Shown here one piece after another: positions 34,354-44,814 of a DNA stretch of 64,000 nt. The notes beneath the pieces are model-generated. The model saw nothing but the letters and a program-made list of their open reading frames with translations, was not told the DNA's origin and did not search any database. The translations under genes were made by a program, and so were the position numbers. Source of the DNA: Aphrocallistes beatrix (Eukaryota; Porifera; Hexactinellida; Sceptrulophora; Aphrocallistidae). The number at the start of each line of letters is the position of its first letter. The first letter of the stretch is position 1. The stretch covers positions 5,630,857-5,694,856 of the forward strand of contig OY725491.1 in assembly GCA_963281255.1 (NCBI GenBank), given 5' to 3'.

Positions 34354-37300
34354 GTTACAAAATTTATTTTTATTTTGATTAGTAATTTGTACTATTTTAA
34401 GGTGTTTTACTGAATAGTTTTGCATCGTATTAGTAAGGTAGAATCATACTACTCTGAAAGTACTTACAAAACATATATATGCACTTACACAAGATTCATT
34501 TTCTTTTGCATTCACTTTAAAAGAAGGTTTCCTACAAGTAGGTATTATTAGTATACGTATTTCAAATATGAAAATGTAGAAATCAATCAAGAATTTAAAA
34601 TTTTAAGATTTATTAAAGTATATTAAAGAAAGAGACCGTTCATCAAGCAGTCGCCATCCAGACATTCCAAAAATGCACCAGGATAAATTTGTTTATTTTA
34701 TGAAGATATTGTAAACAAGCATTATCAATATAGGATCGAAAATTTGATATTTGGAATCTATACCTTTACAAACAACAAATCAATAGTTGAAAGCTAATTT
34801 CTAGCACAATTTTGAGATTTATTCACTTCATGTATTCATTGTAAACAAAAACAGACCAAATAGTTATCATATCCCAGATTAAACGTTGTAAACTAGCCAA
34901 TTTTTGGAATTTGTTTACTTTATGTAACCATTGCAGACAAAAATAAAATTATCATATAGTCTCGAAAATATGATAATCGGATTCCATACCCCTAAAAACT
35001 CCTGGTCAACCGTTGGAAGTTAGTCTCCGGCATATTTATCAAAATTAGTAAAAGGTTGAATATATGTATTTAAAGGTTATAAATATACACATAACCTTTT
35101 TGATGTACATTTTTAATATCCCTACGGCTTGTGAATTCTTCAATCATTCGAACAAACAGACAAAAAAATCTTAGTGTTTCAATAAAAAGATATACAATAG
35201 TATATACGTATACAAATTGTGTTTAGTAATGCTACAATAATTGATCTCGTCTACTTATACTCGTATAATTATTTCTATTCGTAACATATCATATTTTATA
35301 GTATCATTTCCGCAACCAAGTCAACCTACTCTTGTTGATGGGCGAAATCCAGACAGTGTAAAGATAGAATGGGAAGAATACATGTATGCTGTATCAAACT
35401 ATTCACTTTGTGTTACAAAATTGAACGAAGTTGGTTGTGAGAAGAATTTCATATCATCTAACACAACATTCTTGATAGAAGGATTACAAGCAGCAACAAA
35501 TTATTCTGTAACGATTGTAGCAGTAACTGAAACATGTCAAAGTCTGGCAAGTAACAGACTTAACTTTACAACAGGTTTGACTTTGTAATTTTATTCTTAA
35601 TTTCAGAATATTCATCAGGATATACTAATAATGCTAAAAGTGCACATTTTAATTAAATAGATTGACAGATACATAAATATTAATTTTTGTAATAATTGAA
35701 ATAATATCTTATATACAGTATGCATAGGTATTTTGAAGCATGAATTTCAAGTCAATTTTTAAAAAAAAATTATGCTTAATTATAACATAGTCAATCGTGA
35801 AAATTCTTTATATTCTTATTCTCAGAGTATAAAAAGAAAGCATTTAAAAAATTGTCTCTTGTCTTATCACTAGTTTCTATGACACTGATAAAGTAGATAC
35901 AATATGTAAAGAGATATAAACCATCATATTTGCAAAATTAATTATCAAATGAAACAAGTATAAATTATTATAGGGATAATATTGTTCAAGTGGCTTTAAT
36001 ACGAATTACTTTCTATAAAATTAATGTATATTTTTAGCATCACTTCCACAAGCCAATCCACCCAGTCTTGTTAATACTAGTGCAGACAGCATAGAGATAA
36101 AATGGGAGAAATATATGTTTCCTGTTTCAAACTACTCAATCTGTGTTAGGAAATCAAACGAAATTGACTGTGCAAATAATTTCACACCCTCCAACATAAA
36201 GTTCTTGATACCAAATTTAGAACCAGAAACAGAGTATTTTGTAACAGTTTCTGCTTTTACTAAACATGGTCCAAGTCCGAAAAGTAACAGAACTGGATTT
36301 ACAACAGGTTTGTGAAAATAGTAGTATTATAACATTTTAGTGTGCTATACTAATATTGGATCATGGATCCTATATAATCATTTCATGGGTGCACAATATT
36401 GCAAGAATTATATTTCACATGGGTATAAATATGTTTTCTAGAACCACTTCGAAAGCAAATCGTGCTATTTTCGTTAACAGAAGTGCAAACAGTATAGAGA
36501 TAAGATGGCATGAGTATATGTTCCCTGTTTTACAGAACAAAAACAAAAACAGAATCTTAAATATTTTTATCATTCACCTAATAAAAACAATATATTTACT
36601 TTGACTCTATTGAATATCTATTTTTCTAGAACCACTTCCAACACCAATTCAACCTACTCTTGTTGATAGAGATGCAGTCAGTATCAAGATAGAATGGCAG
36701 GAGTACTTGTTTCCTGTTTTAAACTACTCACTCTGTGTCATTAAATCTAGCGAAATTGGTTGTAATATTAACTTCACAACTTCTAATACGAGTTTCCTGA
36801 TACCAAATTTAGAACCAGAAACAGAGTATTTTGTAACAATTTCTGCTTTTACTAAACATGGTCCAAGTCCGAAAAGTAACACAACTGGATTTACAACAGG
36901 TTTGTGAAGATAGTATCGTGAACTAAAAAAATACCTTAGATATTTTGGTTTGTCGAATATACTTTCATAATTGGTAACTTTGCAGGTTATAAACATTTAT
37001 TCATTTTGATTATTCTGTGCCTAAAGTTACTAAATAATTTTACATAGTAATAGAAAGAAATTATACTAATTTGTAAGTACATACTGAAAAGATGTATGCA
37101 CTCAGATGAGATATCGGCGTACTTGGTTCCCTATACGTATGTCTTATTAATATACAATCGCAATAGACTGCTCGTGATAGAGCCACATCGGTCAGAAAAT
37201 GATTTGATCTGGTTAAGTGGAGAACCCCATTAACCTAAAAAAGTTGGCATGGATTAGCTGCTTTTCACATGATTATGTTCTTATATTAAATGACTCGATT

Positions 37301-40300
37301 AACCGGTTGGCTCCATTAACCGGTGGTTCTATTAAGTAGAGTGTGCTGTATTTCAAATATAAAAATGCATGCATCTATCAAGAATGAAAACTAACTAATA
37401 GAACATTTTGAAGCATTGTTAATGTTTTGATTTTTATCAGTTGCCAAAATTTGGTCTCCAAATTGTATCACATTTCATGACAACTTAACTTTACAGAGAT
37501 ATAAAATATTTTTTGAAATGATTGAAACAATATCCTGATACAGTATGTATGTAGTATATGTATTTTCAAAGCACAAATTTCCAACCAATGAATTATAGCA
37601 GAAATGATTCATGCATAATTATAGCATTAGTCAATAACGAAAGAACGCGATCAAGATTAAAATTTCAAATCATGATCTATTTTTTATTATTTTGAGGTAG
37701 AGTACATTTTTTGTCATATTTAATATAGAAACTAGGTCTTAAGCAGATTAGAACTGATAGAATGGCGACACTTGTGACTCACTGGCCACTTTCCAGCATA
37801 TCTACAACTTTAAACATTATTTAATAATTAAACCTTCTTTGGGTGTGATTAATTTGAATATATTATTTCTTTAGTTCCACTACCTATAAAACCGATAATC
37901 ACCTCCCCAGTCGAAGATATTGTACGAAAAGTTACTGATATAACTACGCGTGCAAATTTCAGTCTTACTCAAGAATGCACTGCTACAGGATTTCCTCAAC
38001 CTTCTGTAACATGGAGTGGAGATCTGAGTATGAAATTCGTCAACGGAAATGTATTGTCAATAAAACCTGGAGATTTGGCAGAAATAATAAATTCACTTAA
38101 GTTCAAATGTACTGCGACGAATTCTGAAGATTCTGATACAAAGAGCGTCAAAATATTGTTTACAATTGATCTTTCTGACATCATTGATCAATTAATTAAT
38201 GTAACTGATGAACAAGTAACTACTATTACTAATAAAATTACTAATAAGACAAATGGTATTAATACATCGGCGGAGAATACTACTGAAATACAGCGAGAAT
38301 TGGAGATGTATGCAGAGTATTTTAAAAGTTTAGCCGATAAATATCTAACTACAAATAAATCATTGAATAATAATACAGTGATGAGTTTATTGGACACAGC
38401 GCAAGCAATCATCAGCAAAGATAGCAATATTGAAGAAGAAGAAATTAAGGTACAGTACCATAAAATAGGTACAATGGACTCTTTAATCGGGGCATATCAG
38501 TCTTTTTATTTTGGCTTAATTGAGTGGAGTTTCCAAACAAGTGTATTTTAATTTTTTATGTAAGCATTGGAATGGTTCTGTTCTTAGCGGATTTTCAAAA
38601 TTACACGGTCTCCATTTAGATAAACCAAGACTTATGATAAAATATAAGTTTCATTCTAATGACAAATTGGCTTGGTTTAATGGGACATTAGCATCCATGG
38701 ATACATGTCATTGATGTCAAGGATACTGTGGAGATTAAATTTTAAAAATTAGATTGTTTTTATTTAGACATTTCTATGTGAATACTATAAATACCTTTAT
38801 CTTATGTATCATAGTCTGAAGCTCAGAGAGGACATAATAACATCGCTCCAGCTTCTTCAGTCTTTCGCACAGTTCTAAACACTGTAGAAAACATAGCTTC
38901 GAATGCTGCGAAAAACTTGGAGGATTCGGAGAGTAATACCAGTTCAATTTATAGAGCTAGAACAATCACTGTGATTGCGGAGAATATAAATCTACCTAAA
39001 ATCGATCCTGAAACACCAGATCTTATAATTCCTAAAGGAGAAAAAGGAATTGTGGATGGCATCAAAGAGAGAATTCAAATCTCCTCTAGGAACTTTGGAA
39101 TACTTTCATCAAATAATCGCAATCTTAGAGTGAGTTAATACACTTAGATGGCAAAATTATAAATACAAATTTGCATAAATTTGATAAACATAGTACAACT
39201 ATGTAGTACGTATATTTCATACAAAAACAATCTGTATATGCAACTTTGCACTGTAAGTATGTTAGTTTAATATGATTATATTATGTAAATATAGATTGCA
39301 ACTACAATAGTCAACACTATCGAAATAAGGAGTGAAACTACGGGAATAAACTTATCAAAGTTATTTACTAATATTATTTCATTGGTGATTCCATCAAAGA
39401 GAGATCAGAAGATAAGACTTGCAAAACCGGTAAGTTTCCTTACACAGCTGTAATGTAGACTAATTAAGTGTCGTAATTGGGCATAAATATTAAAATACTA
39501 TTAATCGATCAGCAATTGTTCCAAACAATTTAATTCTACTCAAGAGTTTACAATTTTTCTCCATGACAAGTTATATATGATTTCCTTCTAAAGTTATTTT
39601 AGTACCCTATGTCCTCCTTAAATGTATATATAGTAAGCTGAACTATATTTAAAATACATCTCGTTTAAATATTTTTAGGTGAAGCTAATTTTTCCAGTAT
39701 CCAAAAGCAACCCAAATGGTCTCAAGCAAGTATGTTCCTTTCTCGGTGATGTATATTGGTCGGATGAAGGTTTGAAAACAGATGAGATGGATAATGTTAC
39801 ATATTGCTACACAGACCATCTCACAAGTTTTGCAGTCTTCGTTACGCCTAGAGATTTAGAGCCTGATAATAGAATTGCATCTATCGTCAGTTATGCAGTT
39901 GTATCGATCTCATTCATCTCCTTAATTGTATCCCTAGTCCTGTTCATACTTAGCGGTAGAGGCAAACATTGTGTATTTCAACTACTGTTTGTCACTAACA
40001 TTGGCTTTCGGTTTATTCTTATTTGGAATTGAGACTGGGAAATTTAACGAAATTTTGTGCAAAATCATAGCTTTTCTCCTCCATTATCTCTGGCTCTCTG
40101 TGTTTGTATGGACCCTCTGCAATGGAGTCTTGATTATCTACAAACTGACATTAGGTAAGTAAACCTTACATGCTAACATGATAGTTCAAAGTGTATTAAA
40201 GCGATTCGTATGCTTGGATTGTGTTGCTAATGAATACTTTGTATCCACATGAGGCGCTCTGAGGAATATCATGTTGATGAGTACCAGAATGGAATGATTG

Positions 40301-42397
40301 TTAATTAATTGTTACAAGCGCGCTTCGCTTGCTTGCGCTGCGCGACTGGCGGACACTTTGTGCCCGCCGGAAGCTCCCTTCGGTCGCCTGGGGTCACATT
40401 GGTTAATTATAAGGGAGATAGCATCTCTAAATATGTCTGTCCTACTGTTATAATCGATACCACTCGAAAAATCACCAAATTTGTCAATTTTACAATTTTT
40501 GATGCGTAATGATGACGTCATAACAAAGTGATGAGTCATCATTTTTTGATGATAGTTACATCATATGTGAGATATGTTAGTATACAGATTCTATTAAAAT
40601 TTCAGCCTTCTATCTCCTATAATGGCTGTTATTCCCGAAGTTATTCCCGAATAACTGTGTTGCTTAACTTTTAAGAATGTGACAATGACGTCATAATTCC
40701 ATGATGAGTCGCCATTTTGCTCTGAGCTCAGAACTTACTGGAGCCATAGCCAAAATACTCCCACATGCCAAAAATTAGCTTTCTGCGGCCGGTAGTTTCT
40801 TCAATCAATTCGTTACAGAGATATATATATATACATATATATATACACAGTAATCGAGTTTTAATAGTAAGGATAACCTAGACATATCAGAGTATACTCA
40901 TTTAATCATAACAATTAGTTTAGTTATTTTAAAATTGAATCTTCAGGTGTTTTGAGTCAACGCAAGATATACCCATACTTAATAGTATTTGGATGGACAT
41001 TTCCTATCGTTATTCCAACCATTACAGTCTCGATTAAACATGACAAATACGTGAATACAACTCAACACTGCTTTTTGAAGAATGCAGATGGAATTATCTG
41101 GGCTTTAACTGCTCCAATTTTAGTTATTACCTCTGTTAATATGGTAATACTCATTTTATCAGTCATACGGATTTCAACTACCAAATTTGGTTCTGAAAAA
41201 CTGAAAGGGAAACAAATGATCAAGACTGCACTTGTCTCAACTTTAATCTTGACTCCATTACTGGGTATTCCTTGGGTCATCCTGTTACTCAACGCTTTTA
41301 TAGAAGATTCATCAGTACAATGGGCCTTCATCATCGTCAATGGACTAATGGGATTATTTTTCTTCTTTGCAGTCACCATGCGAAACACTGAAGTTAAGAC
41401 ATTGTTAAAAATGGAGAAAAGAGAAAATTATCAGATGGTCACCAATACTGTAAAAAAGTCATTTAGCATATCGAGTAAGAAGTCCAAATGGTCTGTGTCA
41501 CGAACTACAACAGAGGTAACGAGTCCGATTAACACGGCCACAAGTAAGAAAGAAGATTGCTTCCCACTCGGTAAGTAGCTGGAAAGGAGATAGAAAATAT
41601 ATGAATAAATATGCTTTTCGTGTTTTTATGTTCTAGGATGTGCTGATATTGAGTTGTTACAAAATTTAACCAGTAAACAAATTATCTGTAAAAGTAGAGT
41701 AAGTATTTGCATTTACGTGTATCTTACAGCCCTACGATATATTTTTAAATCCGGTTTGCAGTCCAGTTGACGCATTAAATTATTAGTCATTACAGAATAC
41801 ATGAATAAGTTAAAGTGGATTTTTGAAAAATGTGTCATACGTAGTTATCTATGCTATTATTTAATTAATAACAAATAATGCGATACAACCTTATTGTGTT
41901 AATTAACACCCATAAACATTTTTTATTAACACTATTGAAAAGCATTTTACCGATATTAGAAACAGTTAATTATGTAAATCTGAATATGTTGTACATTTAC
42001 TGAAAGTTTTAAAATATTTAAACACTACAATGTTCTTATAGAGCGAATGAGTACTTCTGAGGTTCAGAATTATGACGTGCGAGTCAAATCTCCGACAGGA
42101 TCAATATCTTCAAGATACAACACTCCTCCCAGACCAAAGAACCTCCCCAAACCAAAGTCAAGGGATAGGTCAGACCAAGAAACACGTTACGACACACCAT
42201 TAAATATCAAACCTGATCAACCTAACATCTTCGATATGCTGGAACCTAAAGATGCTGAGGGTGGGAAAGAGTCACAATTATACGAGATTCCTGAAGAGAG
42301 TTCTTTTAGCCTGCATGAATATCCTAGTGATGCTACCAAACAGATTACTGCTAAAAGCGTAGAGGTGGACGAAAAGATCCCTCAGGATTCGAACTAA
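33006..42397 (+). CDS. Receptor 1: IgGFc-binding / FN3 / Ig / GAIN adhesion-GPCR-like, frameshifted after TM1
   Basis: Adhesion-GPCR-like surface receptor. Exons: 33006-34353, 35302-35574, 36038-36307, 36630-36899, 37875-38449, 38815-39129, 39295-39429, 39679-40154, 40947-41570 and 42042-42397, all GT-AG. A signal peptide precedes an IgGFc-binding-type domain (1-449; SDKPIGVISGHSCA, VSDWGTKHF). Three FN3 domains (450-720), an Ig domain (ECTATGFPQP, W, KFKCTATN) and a GAIN region with a GPS (FLGDVYW ... DHLTSFAVF) follow, then TM1. The frame breaks at 39955-39958, where 17 bp present in receptor 2 are missing; translation then stops at 40030-40032, giving about 1179 residues with one TM. TM2-TM7 and the tail remain open in their own frames downstream, so the loss is recent. 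It could be a single-pass protein, a pseudogene, or one allele. Ligand unknown. Confidence 0.8.
34640..35191 (-). mobile_element. Helitron-like element of the second family in receptor 1 intron 1
   Basis: Three internal units (each with GGAATCTATACC- or GGATTCCATACCCCT-like and AACCGTTGGAAGTTAGT-like blocks) and the end AATTCTTCAATCATTCGAAC ... TTTCAATAAAAAGAT. The 3' end is decayed, so the left boundary is approximate. Confidence 0.45.
36440..36540 (+). pseudogene. Truncated FN3 exon in receptor 1
   Basis: Starts like a type-B FN3 exon (CTAG|AACCACTTCGAAAGCAAAT, AGATGGCATGAGTATATG, CCTGTTTTACAG) and then breaks into AACAAAAACAAAAACAG. Two thirds of the domain is missing. A matching stub sits at 51145-51245 of receptor 2. 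Confidence 0.75.
36984..37400 (+). repeat. Internal duplicate of the start of receptor 1 intron 1, with a MITE inserted
   Basis: GCAGGTTATAAACATTTATT and what follows match 34350-34500 (GCAGGTTACAAAATTTATTT). After the MITE, GTATTTCAAATATAAAAATG matches 34557-34580. The IgGFc exon that should precede it is absent, so a second IgGFc cassette has probably been lost here. Confidence 0.65.
37155..37345. mobile_element. Decayed pogo-like MITE
   Basis: Same internal blocks as 25128-25315 (CCACATCGGTCAG, GGTTAAGTGGAGAACCCCAT, ATTAACCGGT, CTATTAAGTAGAGT) but with degenerate ends. Confidence 0.65.
40315..40873 (-). mobile_element. Non-autonomous Helitron-like element, copy B
   Basis: A 559-bp reverse-orientation partner of 7694-8235, inserted in the intron between the TM1-3 and TM4-7 exons of receptor 1. 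Flanks are A before the 5' TC and T after the 3' CTTG, as in copy A. The matching intron of receptor 2 (62422-62571) is only about 150 bp and lacks it, so it inserted after the two genes split. Confidence 0.7.
40947..42397 (+). CDS. Receptor 1 TM4-TM7 exon and cytoplasmic tail exon (downstream of the frameshift)
   Basis: Exon 40947-41570 encodes TM4-TM7 (YLIVFGWTFPIVIPTITV through LMGLFFFFAVTMRNTEVK) and the start of the tail. Exon 42042-42397 encodes a proline-rich tail with RYNTPPRPKNLPKPK, YDTP and YEIP, ending at a TAA. Both are phase 1 and free of stops. Because of the upstream 17-bp deletion they are not in frame with the ectodomain. A further possible small exon at 41637-41703 (after TTCTAG, before GTAAGT) is open but would shift the frame. 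Confidence 0.7.
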
Positions 42398-43212
42398 GGC
42401 CCCTAACTTTATGTTTGCTCATGAATTTCTTTTAGTATAACTGCTCAAACTAATTTGTTCTAGAAAACAGAATTTTTTTTCCCTAGTATCTTCTCAGTAT
42501 ATGGTGTGTATGATTATTGTTTGCTATTGAATTTCTTTTAAGATAACTGGTCAAACTAATTTGGTATATAAAACTGAGAATATTTTTTTTCCTAGTATCT
42601 TCTCAGTATATGGTGTGTATGATTATTGTTTGCTATTAAACCTTGTATATGTGAAATAACTTTAATTAGAGGTTTTTGTTTTCCTGTAAAAGTAGAACCA
42701 GTTTGAAATGCTTTAAAGCATTTAAAATTAAACAGTGACGTCATTCCTCCATGATGAGTGATATCTCAAATGATATATGAGTATATGTTAGTTAGGGTAT
42801 GGTCATTATTCCTAATTTCTGAATTCAATAAAGCTGATGATACTTGTACAAATCACGATTTATACCTAAAAAATTATAGTTTTGCCTGTAAAAATTTCTT
42901 GATGACGTTTTGATGATTAAGAGTATTTAAAGAGAGATATTGTTGCAATTCGATCTTTCCGCTTACTTCATAATAAATATATTTCAAAATGCAACTAAAC
43001 TGATAAGAATAGGAAATGCCCAACGAAAAATGATCAAATATTTATAAATCTTCCTCATAGACAAAACGTCTATAGAAAGAATTTTGGATTAAAGCTTCTA
43101 AATTCCCATAGAATTTCAAGTTAAAAATTTAGGAAATTAGGCAATAAATGTAAATAGTATAATTATTTCATTTTAAAATATGCTTACTCAAAAATATTAT
43201 CCATAAACTAAC
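42398..43212. other. 3' flank of receptor 1
   Basis: Begins with two near-identical direct repeats of about 115 bp (ATTTCTTTTAGTATAACTG-like start, TCTTCTCAGTATATGGTGTG core) at 42420-42640, likely in the 3' UTR. AATAAA occurs near 42829. The rest is AT-rich with no gene. Confidence 0.5.
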
Positions 43213-43711
43213 TTATGACGATCTTGTACATGATGAATATTCCGATACACAGAGTCCAGGTGAACACTGATAGCCAGGAGTAGCGTAGTAAGAATGCAAT
43301 GATCTTGCATAACACTATGTTGTATGTACCAACTTGAATGCCAAATACGAATAATCCAGTTGCTAACAGCATAGACAGGCAATAGTTGAAGTAGATAATG
43401 TTAGCTTCTACCTTGAAGAATGCTTTACCAGCAATGAGGAAGATAATGAGAGAAATCCATAAGAAGATGAACGAGATATCAAAAAAAGGCATAGCTAATA
43501 GCTGAGAGTGTTATAAATTCCTTGGAATCTCTGACATTATCAAAGACGTAACAAAGCCTGCAAATATTGTGAAATGTGACGATTCACAGTTTGTGAGAAT
43601 AGCTGTTGATTGATCTGTAGATAAACCGTCGCTCACCCAACTAGTATCATTCAAGAACACACAAGTACTTTCTGAAGGTTGGTTTGAATACATATCAAAT
43701 GATAATATCAC
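43213..43711 (-). pseudogene. Relic GPS-TM1-3 exon of a third receptor, antisense
   Basis: One exon homologous to 61926-62421 but on the other strand: acceptor CTTTAG|GTG at 43711, a GPS-like stretch (TCVFLNDTSW, NCESSHFTIFAGFVT), a TM1 frame (FDISFIFLWISLIIFLIAGK) and TM2-TM3 (VYFNY-like IIYFNYCLSMLLATGLFVFG, LRYSWLSVFTWTLCIG), with a phase-1 donor at 43212. Two frameshifts separate GPS, TM1 and TM2. The GPS cleavage HLT is changed to HFT. No TM4-7 or ectodomain exon is found around it, so it is a solitary decayed exon. Confidence 0.8.
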
Positions 43712-44744
43712 CTAAAGTTTAGAAAGATTAGTATTGAATATCTAGTATTCGAGGGTATCTGTCTTTTACAATTCAGCATTATTTAGGAATCCGATTCTTC
43801 TTTCTTAATTCTTTTAACAATGGAAGTTGAAGGTGCATTAAAAACAATATTAATCTATGATATTACTAAAACTGTATATGTATTTAATACTGGGTTCTAA
43901 TTATAGCACTAACAAAAGTAGTCAAATATCTACCAAAATTTGTTATAATTCTGACAAAACTAATGAAAAGACTAGCAGAATTAATGAAAAGACTGAAAAG
44001 AGGGGGGTTGCATCAATTAATAACTAGTTAGAGCCATCTCTGCTAGGCTATCAGATACTTTCAATGAATTGTTAGTCAAAATTTCCAAGTATAAATGAAC
44101 CACTTGCACTAATTACATTTTATCTATGGGAAACGAATGTTCCATTATTTTGGCAAATAAATTCTATTAATTCCATTAGTTGAAAAATAATGCAACTCAA
44201 AAAATCCAGAACTGGATTACATCCGTTTAGGTTGATAACATTAGGCACGGAATATCCATATTATACAGTACAACTGAATTCAAATGGCCAAACTTTCTCA
44301 TTTAAATGACCCTCATTTTTATCAGTATAATATATCAATGGAATGTGGAAATTTGTCTAGTTGTTTTGACTACGTAGTCTATAGGCTACTACCTTTATCT
44401 GTAAACTGCATAGGAGACAAACTTAAAGGTGAATTATCCTATTGAAACAAATGTAGTTAGCATCGCATAGTCACCGTATTGCAGATGCTAATAATAGAAA
44501 ACAGGATAATTTAAATTGCTTCTAGGCACGAGTGCTGTAATGTAGATATTGATATATATGAACTATGGGTTTATTTGTAACACAATACGCTCATATCCGA
44601 TGACTAACATACATGTATTATTACTGTTAGCACCGTGTCAAAGAATTATTGCAATATATATGTGTAGGTGTAGGATATAATTATATATAACTTTATACTA
44701 TATGTACTATACTAGACTAACACAAACGTTAATGACTCTCTTGA
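43712..44744. other. 5' flank and likely promoter of receptor 2
   Basis: AT-rich, with TATATATAACTTTATACTAT about 50 bp before the start codon. A rearranged duplicate lies at 26990-28420. No other gene is visible. Confidence 0.45.
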
Positions 44745-44814
44745 ATGTCTAAAGAATTACTCATCATAACTTTGCTGATCTTAGGATGGTTGACTAGTGA
44801 GGTTCAAACACAGA
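44745..44814 (+). CDS. Receptor 2 exon 1: signal peptide
   Basis: Seventy bases encode a short leader (MSKELLIITLLILGWLTS...) that ends on ACACAGA|GTAAGT, phase 1. Too short for ordinary ORF finding; it fits because the next exon begins in the same phase with an SRCR domain, and because its flank is the part duplicated at 26990-28420. Confidence 0.75.

Noticed and set aside
38520-38714. Small ORF in a receptor 1 intron
   Set aside because: Lies over a MITE relic that also occurs in receptor 2, without a conserved frame.
41062-41388. Minus-strand ORFs opposite the TM4-7 exons (also 62687-63013)
   Set aside because: They mirror the conserved plus-strand exons; similarity between the two follows from the sense strand.
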